64,000 bases of DNA from Hydrogenimonas cancrithermarum (GCF_030296055.1 NZ_AP027370.1:2096501-2160500); one strand, 5' to 3'. Positions 40,401 through 48,117 are shown, counted from the first letter of the stretch. Notes: a model not told the origin generated them from the letters alone. Made by a program: numbers and translations.

Positions 40401-40745
40401 CCGAAAACATGGCAATTCAAAGAGTTCAACAAAGATCTTGACAATATCTGGTGGGATGGGTTGAGCGGCTCATGGCAAAATGCTGTGGCACCGGTCCATC
40501 CGGATCCGATCGCTGGTAACCATGCTTGGCATCAGAAGGTTATCCTTGAAAAGGCGGAAAAGGATGACCAAATCGGTGATATTTATGTCAACTATGAGAA
40601 CAATTTCAAAACCTACAAGGCCTGGAGAGATGAATTGACACGCCCTTTGACGAGTGAAGATACGGAACGTCGTCCTTACTGGATCAAACGGCCGGTCGTA
40701 CCTTTGAGCAAGAAAGCTTACGAATTCAAGATTAAAGATCTTTAA
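37452..40745 (+). CDS. Tat-exported molybdopterin oxidoreductase, large catalytic subunit
   Basis: 1097 residues. N-terminal twin-arginine signal (NRRTFLKGAAF). Then the [4Fe-4S] motif C-x2-C-x3-C (CSNCEAGCG) and a later C in GRNCAKG, the bis-MGD binding core, the segment THTNICSAGAREG where the Mo ligand region would fall (Cys or Ser candidates), MDPRLSNSAGIADLWLPVWPG, and a C-terminal molybdopterin dinucleotide domain. It is much longer than PsrA/PhsA (about 750) and nearer in size to TtrA, SrdA or archaeal sulfur reductases. Substrate unknown; sulfur, polysulfide, tetrathionate or a metalloid oxyanion are candidates. RBS AGGAGAG upstream. A hairpin follows the stop. Confidence 0.92.
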   Translation: MINENRRTFLKGAAFTVAGATLATGVFESVAEASKEVVTEFTDTPESLDFYPPLEKWDSFRELDGDDWKRGGIDRKGVRSEDNPDGILVHDYTIVPCVCSNCEAGCGLTAWVDKKTMTVRKYMGNPLHSGSRGRNCAKGYAVESQMYDPDRIPFPIKRAPGSKRGEGKWVRISWDQALKEIGKKMHDTLKSGDEMSKKLIMYHVGRPNENGFSGRVPHTMGLDGFDSHTNICSAGAREGSIQWANDDRNSPDWANAKLIFLQSSHAADAGHYFQQSAGLIADARKRGAKMIVMDPRLSNSAGIADLWLPVWPGTETALYLYLANRVLNEKGKNGDDLIDHKFVKNWINWDRLMANKEYLKFMVTKGYISKMPEDESYESFIDVMKELYAPYTKEFVVKECKLEGQEYKLDKLFEMFIDAGPRVATYLWRAGPIAHRGGWMITRAGFLPLALRGALAGDVGGVSWHHWHEISVGGKGDKATVAGKKPPKVDVWNELAWPPEYPLSTYEMSMLLPHLLMDEEWQNKWRARGLNVPTKLSVWIPRMYNPVWINPDGFRWIECLKDESKMEMTLNLSPTWSETNWYCDYVLPVGLAGERHDQQSAPTKPERWTAFRQPVLRVAMEKMGWKPKVPYRGTLEAHMKAGLGEVWEENEFFAELLCLHVDPDGSLGVRQYWESAKHPGQPVTVKEYYDAAFSLLPKLKKAAHAAYPGSEYPCYEFMRDRGAWTETTNVYRPQEETLEFDGTYYHAHGHKYHADEVERDRFGVLWVTDHEGRRRSIGVEIEGKLYEGFHTPDKKLDLFCEWLIDWKWPEYALPIYPRNAREYDKMIHIVSQVHHRYMNGENEFALNTVFRLPYNIHTRSVNSKHLMEISQNHNPVWIYTKDAERMGIKRGDAVKVRIVDTVSGLESGYFIAMAVPTEGTMPGVLACSHHAGRWKLKNAVDIPGFKHALGVMGVGAPLYEMTMDGKVGTLKPKEGIEEGMKSRPKTWQFKEFNKDLDNIWWDGLSGSWQNAVAPVHPDPIAGNHAWHQKVILEKAEKDDQIGDIYVNYENNFKTYKAWRDELTRPLTSEDTERRPYWIKRPVVPLSKKAYEFKIKDL

Positions 40746-40768
40746 TTTGCGTTAATGTTTCATTGCAA

Positions 40769-40799
40769 GCGGGGCGTAATGCCCCGCACGATATAATTT
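40769..40799 (+). terminator. Hairpin after the Mo subunit
   Basis: GCGGGGC-GTAAT-GCCCCGC, a perfect 7-bp GC stem, 24 bases after the stop; a T-rich stretch follows after ACGATATAA. Perhaps a partial terminator that reduces expression of the accessory genes downstream. Confidence 0.6.
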
Positions 40800-40802
40800 T
40801 TT

Positions 40803-40855
40803 GAAGTAAGAAGTAAGAAGGAAGTTTTTCTCTCTTACTTCTCACTTCTCGCTTC
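40803..40855. repeat. Low-complexity inverted repeat (GAAGTAA/TTACTTC)
   Basis: Arms made of repeated GAAGTAA units and their complement pair imperfectly over about 22 bases around a TTTTTCTCTC loop. It stands directly after the terminator and before the chaperone gene. Confidence 0.55.
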
Positions 40856-40880
40856 CCACTCCTCACTGAAAAGGTACTTT

Positions 40881-41531
40881 ATGAACGACGTTCTGACCAA
40901 ACAACTTGCCCGGGTCAATCTTTACGCGCTGGTCTCGCGAATTATGATGAAAGAGGTTGACGAAGAGTTTCTGGAGAAGTTCGAAGCAGATGAGATGATT
41001 CTCTCTTTTTTTCCTAACTACCAAGGATGGGAGAAACCAAAAGAACTGTCACACAAAAATCTTCTCGAACAATTTTTAAATGTCGATTTCACCAATCTTT
41101 TCGTTTTGCATTTGATTCCTTACGAATCCTTCTATTTTCGGGATGATCAAATGTTAGAAACCGGCGGGGACAATCCAGTCGTCCAGATTTACAACGAATA
41201 CGATTTTCGTGTTCAATTGGATAAAGCGCGTACCGTCAGCCCCGATCATATAGGAATAGAGCTGGAGTTCATGTATATGCTTGCAAGTTCTGAATACAAG
41301 GCGCTCGAAAACAAGGATTACGACGCTGCATGTCAGATTGCGAGGATCCAGAGAGATTTCCTGCGCGATCATCTGCTGCAGTGGGCACCGATGTTTCTGC
41401 AGAATGTCAAGGCCGAAGCGGGGACGCCTTTCTATTTCGACGCCGCATCGCTGACACTTGAGTTCATGCTGAGCGACTATGAGTATCTGAATGAGCTGAT
41501 CACTGAAGAGGGTTGTAACTACACGGTATGA
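40881..41531 (+). CDS. TorD/DmsD-like molybdoenzyme chaperone
   Basis: All-helical protein of 216 residues with TorD-family hallmarks: ESFYFRDDQML in the middle and FLRDHLLQWAPMFLQNVK followed by the C-terminal TLEFM helix. Such chaperones hold the twin-arginine apoprotein until the cofactor is inserted. It lies directly after the Tat-dependent Mo subunit, which is its obvious client. ATG at 40881 with GAAAAGG upstream. Its stop overlaps the start of the next gene (ATGA). Confidence 0.88.
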   Translation: MNDVLTKQLARVNLYALVSRIMMKEVDEEFLEKFEADEMILSFFPNYQGWEKPKELSHKNLLEQFLNVDFTNLFVLHLIPYESFYFRDDQMLETGGDNPVVQIYNEYDFRVQLDKARTVSPDHIGIELEFMYMLASSEYKALENKDYDAACQIARIQRDFLRDHLLQWAPMFLQNVKAEAGTPFYFDAASLTLEFMLSDYEYLNELITEEGCNYTV

Positions 41532-42691
41532 GTACGCTGATGTTCGATGCCGCACGGTGCGTGCGGACGGTGACAAAATTTTCGGAGTGTACCAAATGTG
41601 TCGAAGTCTGTCCGGTCGATACGCTTCATATCGCCCAGAACAACCTTCCCGCATTTACCCCTTCTGTCTGTGTCGATTGTGGCGGATGCCTTGGGGTCTG
41701 TCCCTCCGAAGCGTTTAAACTCAAAGACTTCGATACAACCGAATTCTTTTTCGAGTTTGCCGCGTCGGATGAGACACTTGTTTCATGCCGCGTCAATGTA
41801 CCGTGCATCATGGCACTCAGTGTCGAGCATTTGATCTCGCTTGCACTGCTCAAGAACGATCCGATGGTGCTGGACATCGGCCATTGCGCTAACTGCCCTT
41901 ACAAAGATCCGCTCTATGCCAATATCGTCAAGAGTGTCGACGAGGCGAACTACATCCTCGATGCGTGTGAAAGCGGGAAAACGATCCGTCTCGAGGATGT
42001 CGGGGCCGAAGAGGAAAATGCCCCTTTGGATATCGATCAACATGACCGCCGTGCCTTTTTGGAGCGTCTTTCGCTCAAAGGGGTGATTAAATCGAAAAAA
42101 GAGTTCGACAACGCGGTCGCTTCGATCAGCGACGAGGCGAAACTGCACAGTGTCGATCTTACCGATGTCGCAAAGATTCGCCAGAAAGAGCTGCCCGATA
42201 AACGAAAAATTCTCTTTACTGCGTTAAAGCGTGCCCCCAAACCTTCGGTGTACCATACGATTGCCGAAGAGGATATTTCGTTCGCGTCACAGAAATTCAT
42301 CGATATGGAAACCTGTACCAACTGCCAGATGTGCTATCGCATCTGTCCAACCGGAGCGCTTAGTTCAGATACGAAAAACAGCAAAATCTATTTCGACGCG
42401 ATGATGTGTATCAAGTGCCGTGCCTGTCACGATACCTGCGAACCCGACAGTCTCAAGCTGCAGCCGACGTTCGAGCTGAAAGAGTTTTTCGAGCCGACAC
42501 AGCGTCTGCTGGCATCCTTCAAACTGGTGCGCTGCGATGAATGCGGCATTCATTTTACGTCACTTCAGGGGGAAAGAACATGCTCGAGATGTGCCGTTGA
42601 AGAGGAAGAGGCACTCGATCTGTGGGGACTGGAAGAGCAACCCGACGGAACGGTGGCATTCAAAAAAGAAGAAGAGGATTCACCATCATGA
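41528..42691 (+). CDS. Multi-cluster iron-sulfur protein with C-terminal zinc-ribbon-like knuckle
   Basis: 387 residues, no signal peptide or membrane span, so cytoplasmic. Two ferredoxin-like motifs in the N-terminal 70 residues (ECTKCVEVCPVDTL and CVDCGGCLGVCPSEAF), a middle region with paired cysteines (CANCPYKDP), two more motifs near 260-310 (CTNCQMCYRICPTGAL, CIKCRACHDTCEP), and CDEC/CSRC near the C-terminus that resemble a zinc ribbon. It may supply electrons for, or help assemble, the Mo enzyme. It overlaps both neighbours by ATGA junctions, so three genes are translationally coupled. Confidence 0.85.
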   Translation: MSTLMFDAARCVRTVTKFSECTKCVEVCPVDTLHIAQNNLPAFTPSVCVDCGGCLGVCPSEAFKLKDFDTTEFFFEFAASDETLVSCRVNVPCIMALSVEHLISLALLKNDPMVLDIGHCANCPYKDPLYANIVKSVDEANYILDACESGKTIRLEDVGAEEENAPLDIDQHDRRAFLERLSLKGVIKSKKEFDNAVASISDEAKLHSVDLTDVAKIRQKELPDKRKILFTALKRAPKPSVYHTIAEEDISFASQKFIDMETCTNCQMCYRICPTGALSSDTKNSKIYFDAMMCIKCRACHDTCEPDSLKLQPTFELKEFFEPTQRLLASFKLVRCDECGIHFTSLQGERTCSRCAVEEEEALDLWGLEEQPDGTVAFKKEEEDSPS

Positions 42692-43545
42692 TCGACGAAG
42701 GAATTTTGGCCAAAGAGAGCCGGCTGATTGCACTGTATGGGATGAATGCACAGACGTCACCGTTTCTGAAGGTACTCAATACCACATTCAAGCATCTCGG
42801 TCTCAACGACTTCGCCATCGGTCTCAACATCAAGCCCGAAGATTTCGCCTATATGGTCAAAGGGATGCCGAGCTCGAAAGTTACCATGGCACTCTATGAA
42901 CCGGAGTACCAAGAAGTTGCGGTACCGCTGCTCGATATCAAGGATCAATGCATCGAACGGAGCGGTCTATGCGACGGTGCCTATGCCGATGAGGGGAAAC
43001 TGGTCGGAACGTGTTTTACGCCGCAGAGTTTCGAGAACATGGTGGCGTGTGAAGGGATACGGTTTGAAGGAAAACGTATACTCCTGCTTGGTGGCGGAGC
43101 GATCGCTCGAGCCCTTCTTCCGCTGCTTGGCGTGCTTGGTGCATCGTTTGTCGAAGTTGCCGACGGCAGCGTCGAACGTGCGGCCGAAGCGCTCGAAATC
43201 GCGAAGCCTTCGTTCGCGGCTGTCGAGACCGATGTCGCATGGTTCCAAAACGGCATGGAGGTCGATGTCACCAACTATGACATCATCATAAACGCCGTTG
43301 ATATCTATGCACACAGCGACAAAAAGCTTATAGTCCCAAAAGGTGAAAACAGGAAGCTCGTTCTGATCGACTTTGTACGAAGTTCAAGCAGTTTCGACAC
43401 CTTGGCGAATGAACTCGCTTGCCGGAAACTCGGCAGTTATCAGTGGATGACAGCTTCAGCCATGAGTGTCGCGAAAGCATGGCTCGGAGTCGATATCGAT
43501 TGTGACAGTTATGAAACAATTATGAAAAACTTGGGAGAGATTTGA
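42688..43545 (+). CDS. Divergent shikimate-dehydrogenase (AroE)-like protein
   Basis: 285 residues from ATG 42688, which overlaps the preceding stop. The fold layout is that of AroE: an N-terminal substrate-like domain (LYGMNAQTSPFLKVLNTTF, about 14-33), then a Rossmann unit with RILLLGGGAIARALLPLLG, then IIINAVDIYA and a C-terminal helix. The catalytic Lys/Asp motif of true AroE (NVTVPHK) is not present, where it reads KGMPSSKVTMAL. Together with its location inside a molybdoenzyme operon, this argues that it is not a shikimate-pathway enzyme. Function unknown: possibly a reductase or binding protein needed for maturation. Confidence 0.75.
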   Translation: MIDEGILAKESRLIALYGMNAQTSPFLKVLNTTFKHLGLNDFAIGLNIKPEDFAYMVKGMPSSKVTMALYEPEYQEVAVPLLDIKDQCIERSGLCDGAYADEGKLVGTCFTPQSFENMVACEGIRFEGKRILLLGGGAIARALLPLLGVLGASFVEVADGSVERAAEALEIAKPSFAAVETDVAWFQNGMEVDVTNYDIIINAVDIYAHSDKKLIVPKGENRKLVLIDFVRSSSSFDTLANELACRKLGSYQWMTASAMSVAKAWLGVDIDCDSYETIMKNLGEI

Positions 43546-43547
43546 AA

Positions 43548-43988
43548 ATGGAAGATTTGAGAAAAGAGTTCGAAAACTACATGGAAGACCGCTGCGTCAC
43601 GAGCGAATGCGAGACGGAAGAGGATTCATATGAATATCCCGACTATGTCGAAGCGATCAATGCGGAGCTCATGCCGCCGAGTAAAAGCGGGGTCTATATC
43701 AGCCGCTGGGATCTGAAGATGGTCGGGGATGCGATCGACGCTTCAATCGCGATGGATGCACGGGCACGCATGTACAAAATGCTGATGCGTTCGGTTCACG
43801 ACAAGGAAACGATGGGGCTTCTGCTGGGTGCTTTCTCATCTTTGATCGATGCCAAAATCGAGCCTTACAAAGAGATGATGAATGCCTATCCTGTTGTATC
43901 TCCAATTTTTCAGGAGAAAATCGACAAGGCAGAACGGGTCAAGGCCTATTTCGAAGAGGTGTTGAAGACCTATTTCCCGGAGGAGTAA
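43548..43988 (+). CDS. Unknown acidic protein of the molybdoenzyme operon
   Basis: 146 residues from ATG 43548 (GGGAGATTTG upstream); a TTG 6 bases earlier would overlap the previous stop. N-terminal 40 residues are acidic with two Cys (CVTSEC). The rest is helical (KMVGDAIDASIAMDARARMYKML, DKETMGLLLGAFSSLIDAKIEPYKEMM). I do not recognise a family; the helical profile would suit an adaptor or chaperone. It is the link between the Mo genes and the Bat genes, whose first product starts 3 bases after its stop. Confidence 0.75.
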   Translation: MEDLRKEFENYMEDRCVTSECETEEDSYEYPDYVEAINAELMPPSKSGVYISRWDLKMVGDAIDASIAMDARARMYKMLMRSVHDKETMGLLLGAFSSLIDAKIEPYKEMMNAYPVVSPIFQEKIDKAERVKAYFEEVLKTYFPEE

Positions 43989-43991
43989 AAG

Positions 43992-44990
43992 ATACATTTT
44001 ACATTCGAATACCCTTGGATTCTTTTTTTACTGCTTGTCATACCATGTTTTTGGCGTTGTCCTAGCGGTGTAGTTAAATTCTATTTTCCCCATATACAGA
44101 GGGTGCCTACATCCTCTCTGACATTTCAGATACAACCGCTTTTCCAGGCATTGCTCTATACACTTTTCATTACATCGTTGGCGTCTCCCATTGCATTCGA
44201 CAGGCTCCAGGCAAGTGCTCGAAGTGGACGGGATCTGGTACTTTCTATCGATACCAGCGGTTCAATGGGAGAGTCAGGATTTGACAGTGTGCATTCATCG
44301 AAACGAAAATATGATGCGGTTTTAGAGATCGTCGAACATTTTCTGGAAAATCGTTTCGATGACAATGTAGGTCTTGTTATGTTCGGTACTTTTGCCTATG
44401 CAGCCTCACCTGTAACCTACGATCTCAAAGCGCTTGAAGAGATTCTGAAGCTTACCGACGTGGGTATTGCAGGGCAGAGTACGGCGATCGGGGAGGGGAT
44501 CGACCAGGCTATTCGAACATTGCATTTCGGCTATGCGAAGGAGAAGGTGATCGTTTTGCTGACCGACGGCTTCCAGAACACCGGATCGGTTTCGGTGAAA
44601 GAGGCTGTCGAGAAAGCGAAGAGAGTGGGTGTGAAAATTTACACGATCGGCATCGGTAAAGCGGGCGATTTCGACAAAAACCTGCTCGAACGCATCGCCA
44701 CAGAAACAGGAGGACGTTTTTTCCCCGCAATGGATGCTTCTGGTCTCAAAGAAGTATTCGATATCATCGATAATCTGGAACCCAGTCCCATACGTTCGAA
44801 AAGCATGATCAATAGGAAAATGCTCTACGTCTATCCTCTCGTTTTCGGCATGATTTTGCTTGTTTTCGTCTTGAGTTTTAGAAATGGAAAGGGTGGTTTT
44901 TTTGGATGGAACACTTCTGCTACGGGAGAGTTTTTCACCAAGCTGCCACGCTTTCTCGATCTGTTCCATCGCAGAAAGAGAATGTCATGA
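43992..44990 (+). CDS. batA: BatA-like von Willebrand A membrane protein, probably with an AUA start
   Basis: vWA protein anchored in the inner membrane. The BatA-typical N-terminus (FTFEYPWILFLLLVIP) is encoded from 43995 on, but between the preceding in-frame TAA (43986) and the GTG at 44103 there is no ATG, GTG or TTG. GGAGG at 43979-43983 is 8 bases before an ATA at 43992, so AUA is the likely start, giving 332 residues, the normal length. Two spans lie near the N-terminus, MIDAS motif DTSGSMG, the TxxGxA-type loop QSTAIGEG and LTDG, and a C-terminal span (VYPLVFGMILLVFVLSF). A GTG start at 44103 would cut off the first span. Confidence 0.85.
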   Translation: MHFTFEYPWILFLLLVIPCFWRCPSGVVKFYFPHIQRVPTSSLTFQIQPLFQALLYTLFITSLASPIAFDRLQASARSGRDLVLSIDTSGSMGESGFDSVHSSKRKYDAVLEIVEHFLENRFDDNVGLVMFGTFAYAASPVTYDLKALEEILKLTDVGIAGQSTAIGEGIDQAIRTLHFGYAKEKVIVLLTDGFQNTGSVSVKEAVEKAKRVGVKIYTIGIGKAGDFDKNLLERIATETGGRFFPAMDASGLKEVFDIIDNLEPSPIRSKSMINRKMLYVYPLVFGMILLVFVLSFRNGKGGFFGWNTSATGEFFTKLPRFLDLFHRRKRMS

Positions 44991-46579
44991 CACTTCTGCA
45001 TCCCGTTTTTTTATGGCTGTTGATACCGCTTGCGCTTTTTGCGCTCGTGCGTTATCATCAGTATCATCTTGACACGCTGCCGTTTCGGTCCGAAATCGTG
45101 CTCGAAAACCGTCGGACGCCTTTGATGCGGCTGGCACCATTTATCGCATTGGCTTGGATGATTCTTTCGCTTGCGCGGCCAGTTGTCACAGAGAGCCGCG
45201 ATATTACGGCCCCCTCGCCGCAGACAGTCTATCTGGCTATCGACGCTTCACGTTCCATGCAGGCCCGTGACAGAGTTCCCGATCGTTACGAATTCGCCAA
45301 AACCGCCATCGAGAAACTCCTTTCCATCGATAACTCTCATCGGTTCGCACTCATCACTTTCACGAGCAATGCGCTGATACTCTCGCCACCCACATCCGAT
45401 CGTGAATTGATTCATGTGGCGCTGGAAAGTTTTAACCCCGATTATATTCTGACACACGGCACCTCTCTCGACGCGCTGATACGTTATGTTGCCCGATTCG
45501 GCGGAAACGAGCAAAAGCGTCTCGTCGTTTTCAGTGATGGTGGCGATGGTGAATACGATGCATCGCTGGTCGCGTTTGTCCGTTCGCACCGCATTCGTAT
45601 CTATGGTGTCGCCTGTGCTACCCGCAACGGTGCCAAAATTCCCGTGGATGAGGGTTGGCTTCACGACAAAGAAGGGCATCTTGTCATTTCCATGCAAAAT
45701 CCCGCACTTGAAAGGCTCAGCATCGAAAGCGGCGGGGAGACCGTTGACGAAAAAATGCCGGAAGTGGTGGCAGCCACACTGGCTGAACGTCTGGAGGACC
45801 CTATAACGTCCACCGCATCTGAACGGGTGCAATATCACGAATTTTTCTGGATACCGCTACTTCTCGGGATCCTCTTTTTCCTGGTGGGAACGCTTTCTCT
45901 ATCCGGTCTGAAGCGAATGTTGCGTCTACCGCTCGTTCTTCTTTTCGGTCTTCATCTGCAGGCGAGCATTCTGGATATCTATCGCCTCCATCGAGGGTAT
46001 GAGGCGTACAAGACAAAGAAATATCGGGAAGCGGAAGCAATTTTCAGGGAAATTTCGTATCTGCAGGAGGGTCGCTATGCGCTGGCCAACACACTCTACA
46101 GAGAGGGCGCCTACAAGAAGGCTGGCAGACTTTTCGCCTCGATCAAGGCAAAAAAACCCGCTGTCAAACGGCAGGTATGGTACAATCTCGGCAATTGCGC
46201 CGCGAAAATGGGCCATTACAAGAGTGCAGCTGACTATTATATCAAAGCGCTGCAGCTTGGTTACGATCCGGATGCCGTTCATAATCTTCAGTTGGTGCTT
46301 TTTTTGCAGGAAAAAATGGTAAGACAGATCGCACCCAAAGCTAACCGCCATGTCAAAGCGGTCAGTCGCAGTGGCACAGCGGATCAGAGCGAAAAAAGTG
46401 GCACGAAAAAAGGCGGAAATAGCCGAATGCAGCAGGGCAGCGGCAGCGATGCCGCGTCGAAAACGACGGTCGTCGGCCGTCGGCCGTCGGCGCAAGCGGC
46501 ATCGAAACGCCATCCGCTCGGATCGAGGGTTTATGAAATGATCAACAAAGGGTATATAAATGAAAAGAAACCCTGGTAG
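44987..46579 (+). CDS. BatB/BatC-like fusion: vWA domain plus TPR region
   Basis: 530 residues from ATG 44987 (ATGA overlap with batA). N-terminal spans (about 7-25 and 52-70), vWA domain with MIDAS DASRSMQ and FSDGGDG, another two hydrophobic segments (about 285-325), then TPR-like helices (YEAYKTKKYREAEAIF, YALANTLYREGAYKKAGRLF, YNLGNCAAKMGHYKSAADYY) and a charged Ser/Lys/Gly-rich tail. In other bacteria BatB and BatC are often separate or fused in this way. A role as scaffold for protein assembly at the membrane is usual for vWA-TPR proteins; the client is not known. Confidence 0.85.
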   Translation: MTLLHPVFLWLLIPLALFALVRYHQYHLDTLPFRSEIVLENRRTPLMRLAPFIALAWMILSLARPVVTESRDITAPSPQTVYLAIDASRSMQARDRVPDRYEFAKTAIEKLLSIDNSHRFALITFTSNALILSPPTSDRELIHVALESFNPDYILTHGTSLDALIRYVARFGGNEQKRLVVFSDGGDGEYDASLVAFVRSHRIRIYGVACATRNGAKIPVDEGWLHDKEGHLVISMQNPALERLSIESGGETVDEKMPEVVAATLAERLEDPITSTASERVQYHEFFWIPLLLGILFFLVGTLSLSGLKRMLRLPLVLLFGLHLQASILDIYRLHRGYEAYKTKKYREAEAIFREISYLQEGRYALANTLYREGAYKKAGRLFASIKAKKPAVKRQVWYNLGNCAAKMGHYKSAADYYIKALQLGYDPDAVHNLQLVLFLQEKMVRQIAPKANRHVKAVSRSGTADQSEKSGTKKGGNSRMQQGSGSDAASKTTVVGRRPSAQAASKRHPLGSRVYEMINKGYINEKKPW

Positions 46580-47705
46580 TAGGTTTCTGCTGATTCTTGC
46601 ATTGTTTGTCGTATCCCTTTGCGCAGACGAAGGATACCGCTATTCGATGCGGCTGAGCACAGAGAGTGCAACGGTGAAGGAGCCGTTTCTTTTTACCTTC
46701 AGTATCGAACAGCTCGATCGCAGTAAAGTGATGTTTTTTGATATTCGTCCGCATCAGAAAGGTTTTTTTTTCAAGCGGCTTGACAAGAATGTCGACGATA
46801 CTTTCCATCATCGCAAAGCTCTCTTTACCTATCTTGTCTACGCTTTGCAGCCATACGACGGCCCCCTGCGATTCGATTTGACCGTCAAGCAGACCAATGA
46901 CAAGCGTATCGAATTGAGTACGACCGGAGGGCGATACAATGTCAAGGATATCGAAACCACGGATCTTCATGAAACCCTCTCAACTCCAATCTTGCATATT
47001 ACCTCTATCCCGAAACAGGTTCCGCTCGTGGGAGAATTCCATATGCGGGTCTCGGTGGACAAAAGCTCGGTTTCCGCCCGAACCCCCGTCTATCTGAAGA
47101 TACACCTCGAGGGAATCGGTGCCATGCCCGAACCGTTCGATTTCACTCCCAAAATCGAGGGGGCCGAAATTTTCACCGATGATCCGCATGTGACACTTCG
47201 TTATTCGAAAGATGGCGTTCACTATGAGGCCACCTATCTCTATGCGTTGCTCAGTGATCGTTCTTTCACCGTTCCAGCCTACCGTCTACAGGCGTGGTCT
47301 TACAAAAAACGGAAATTCTATTCACTCGAAAGCACACCTTTGTCCGTCCAGGTCAAGACAGTGCCCATTCGACAGTTGGTAGATGAAAGGAATATGCCCC
47401 AAAGTGTTTTCGATATGTTCGAAGATACGAAAGAGTGGCTGATCTACCTGCTGGTATTTATGAGCGGGTATCTAAGTGCACTACTGATCACAAAACTGCG
47501 CGGGCGGAGGCGGCTGTCCGGTGCTTCGGACATATTTGCAAAAGAGGTTAGGCAAGCCAAAGATGCCCGTGCCCTGCTGACCCTGCTACTCCATAAAGAT
47601 GCCCAAACATACGCCTCTTTTATCACAGACCTCGAAAAAGCGGTATACAGGGGCGAAAATATTCCTTTCAAACAAATCAAGAAGGAGATACTGCGCCATG
47701 GTTAG
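46560..47705 (+). CDS. BatD-like membrane-anchored protein
   Basis: 381 residues, signal peptide (MKRNPGSRFLLILALFVVSLCA), a large periplasmic part with beta-sandwich-like repeats (YRYSMRLSTESATVKEPFLF, MRVSVDKSSVSARTPVYLKI), a membrane span near 298-316 (WLIYLLVFMSGYLSALLI), and a cytoplasmic helical tail. This is the BatD/oxygen-tolerance layout. Starts 20 bases inside the preceding gene, so translation is coupled. It completes the Bat set. The MoxR ATPase and DUF58 protein that usually lead such operons are absent here. Confidence 0.82.
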   Translation: MKRNPGSRFLLILALFVVSLCADEGYRYSMRLSTESATVKEPFLFTFSIEQLDRSKVMFFDIRPHQKGFFFKRLDKNVDDTFHHRKALFTYLVYALQPYDGPLRFDLTVKQTNDKRIELSTTGGRYNVKDIETTDLHETLSTPILHITSIPKQVPLVGEFHMRVSVDKSSVSARTPVYLKIHLEGIGAMPEPFDFTPKIEGAEIFTDDPHVTLRYSKDGVHYEATYLYALLSDRSFTVPAYRLQAWSYKKRKFYSLESTPLSVQVKTVPIRQLVDERNMPQSVFDMFEDTKEWLIYLLVFMSGYLSALLITKLRGRRRLSGASDIFAKEVRQAKDARALLTLLLHKDAQTYASFITDLEKAVYRGENIPFKQIKKEILRHG

Positions 47706-48057
47706 GTATATGTTTTTTCTGGCTCTCTTTGCCATATCTATTTCGGCTTCTTCGGAAGGAGAGCGGCTCTATATGTCCAAAGGATGTTATGGTTGCCACG
47801 GTACCTATGGTGAGGGGATCGGCGATTATCCGAAATTGGCGGGACGTGAAATAGACGAACTGGCAGACAGACTTCATGCACTTCAGCGGGGCATTGGACA
47901 TACTTCGAAACGCGATATGATGATTCCGTTCGCCAAATCCCTGCATGAGAGTGAGATCGAAGCGATCGCGAAATACCTGAGTTTCCAGCAACCAGATATA
48001 TCGGAAGACGAGTCTTTGGAAACTCCTGAAGAGATTCTCGGTGGTTCAGATATGTGA
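47698..48057 (+). CDS. Periplasmic monoheme cytochrome c
   Basis: 119 residues from ATG 47698 (GAAGGAGAT upstream), overlapping batD by 8 bases. Signal peptide (VRYMFFLALFAISISAS), heme site CYGCHG at about residue 34, and a likely Met ligand in MMIPF, followed by the C-terminal helix SEIEAIAKYLS of class I cytochromes. It ends the operon and could be an electron donor or acceptor for the molybdoenzyme complex in the periplasm. Confidence 0.9.
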   Translation: MVRYMFFLALFAISISASSEGERLYMSKGCYGCHGTYGEGIGDYPKLAGREIDELADRLHALQRGIGHTSKRDMMIPFAKSLHESEIEAIAKYLSFQQPDISEDESLETPEEILGGSDM

Positions 48058-48117
48058 AATAGCGGTTTACACAACCTTATTACGTTTTAGAAAAATGATT
48101 TCGACGGATATGTGCGG

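Noticed and set aside
43542-44990. Stop-codon read-through fusing the 146-aa protein to BatA (same frame, TAA at 43986)
   Set aside because: Possible in principle, but the Shine-Dalgarno sequence placed for the ATA makes separate initiation the simpler reading.
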